A stretch of DNA of 64,000 nt from an uncultured Lachnobacterium sp. Its GTDB lineage: Bacteria > Bacillota > Clostridia > Lachnospirales > Lachnospiraceae. The notes beneath the pieces were generated by a model. The model ran no database searches. It was given only the letters and a program-made list of their open reading frames with translations, and was not told the DNA's origin. Position numbers and translations under genes: made by a program. Each line of letters opens with the position of its first letter. Within the stretch, counting starts at the first letter, position 1. This document shows, piece after piece, positions 63,707 to 64,000 of this stretch. The stretch is taken from the NCBI GenBank assembly GCA_900543445.1, contig UQRC01000002.1, forward strand, positions 62,001 to 126,000, given 5' to 3'.

Positions 63707-64000
63707 CTATCTATACTCAACAATTTCTTCAAACGTTTTCCTCGGTCTTTTGTCCGGAGTTTCGTCGGCAAAGCCAACCGCAACAATTCCTGTCAATTGG
63801 CTGTCTGTTCCGATAAAATCCATCAGCTCATTATAGGCAAAACAAGTATTTGCAATCCACAAAGTACCTAATCCATACCCTGTTGCTGTCAGAATCATAT
63901 TTTCAATCGCTGCACCTATGGACAACGAATCACATATTTCAACAATTCGCTTTTCATTTTCAATGCTTGCAAATGGAGTATGCTGATTGGTATTAAGTAC
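63707..64000 (-). CDS. Nitroreductase family protein, 5' end beyond window
   Basis: Only the C-terminal 98 codons are inside the window; the frame stays open through 64000. The visible part reads FASIENEKRIVEICD, then GAAIENMILTATGYGLGTLWIANT and FADETPDKRPRKTFEE, matching the FMN-binding C-terminus of nitroreductases, which use NAD(P)H to reduce nitro compounds or quinones. The start is outside, so size and operon membership are unknown. The stop is followed by the LOG-family gene 32 bases on. Confidence 0.9.
   Translation of the reverse strand, partial: VLNTNQHTPFASIENEKRIVEICDSLSIGAAIENMILTATGYGLGTLWIANTCFAYNELMDFIGTDSQLTGIVAVGFADETPDKRPRKTFEEIVEYR

Noticed and set aside
1..64000. CRISPR arrays, tRNA or rRNA genes, intact transposases
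   Set aside because: No regularly spaced repeats, cloverleaf-like sequence or transposase motifs were found on either strand.

Overview
The window looks like the chromosome of a low-to-mid GC, gut-type Clostridia, most likely Lachnospiraceae close to Roseburia/Agathobacter. The grounds are Firmicute-style AGGAGG ribosome binding sites, several YesM/YesN sugar-sensing two-component systems beside CUT1 sugar ABC transporters, lipoprotein solute-binding proteins, an ECF vitamin transporter, Big_2-type secreted proteins and a chemoreceptor. The genus is an inference from style, not from a marker gene. No rRNA, tRNA, CRISPR array or intact insertion sequence was seen.

Region 1 (1-22145) is a coherent carbohydrate-use locus. 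On the minus strand, two permeases, a binding lipoprotein, a GH31 alpha-glucosidase and two GH65 phosphorylases form one operon (10083 down to the left edge). A chemoreceptor lies upstream of it. A plus-strand operon carries a GH30 glycosidase, a YesM-type kinase and a YesN-type regulator. A second minus-strand operon encodes a 1168-residue secreted beta-helix enzyme that carries the three-aspartate signature of GH87 alpha-1,3-glucanases, followed by a second binding protein closely related to the first. Together these suggest outside cleavage of an alpha-1,3-linked glucan, import of the fragments, and phosphorolysis or hydrolysis inside.

Region 2 (22185-27540) is housekeeping: threonine aldolase, thioredoxin, an SSAT-like acetyltransferase, exonuclease III, cysE and cysK, with remnants of an elaA-like gene and a thioredoxin reductase in between. 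Region 3 (27616-35870) is a second sugar ABC transporter (binding protein plus two permeases) next to a regulator-kinase-binding protein operon that looks like a three-component sensor. Six-base GTNCTA sites recur in the promoter regions of three operons in regions 1 and 3.

Region 4 (35921-41363) holds an oxidoreductase remnant, an RlmD/TrmA-family rRNA methyltransferase, a DUF3842 protein, an ECF transporter (one ATPase, T and S subunits) and a small methyltransferase. Region 5 (41392-55992) has a secreted transglutaminase-like protein and then a long minus-strand operon with an Opp/Dpp-type importer (A-B-C-D-F), a membrane protein, an esterase, an MBL-fold hydrolase, a ceramidase-like protein and a short FUSC-type membrane protein. 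Two overlapping LysR genes lie beyond it. The substrate of this operon is unknown, and it is the best candidate in the window for an undescribed catabolic system.

Region 6 (55997-64000) contains a MATE pump, a sodium:neurotransmitter-type symporter, a double cupin and a patch of recent rearrangement: a membrane protein with a truncated XRE domain, two diverged direct repeats of an XRE-gene 3' end, and a two-gene methyltransferase/ATC-hydrolase cassette between them. An intact XRE gene, a LOG-family protein and a nitroreductase cut by the right edge follow.
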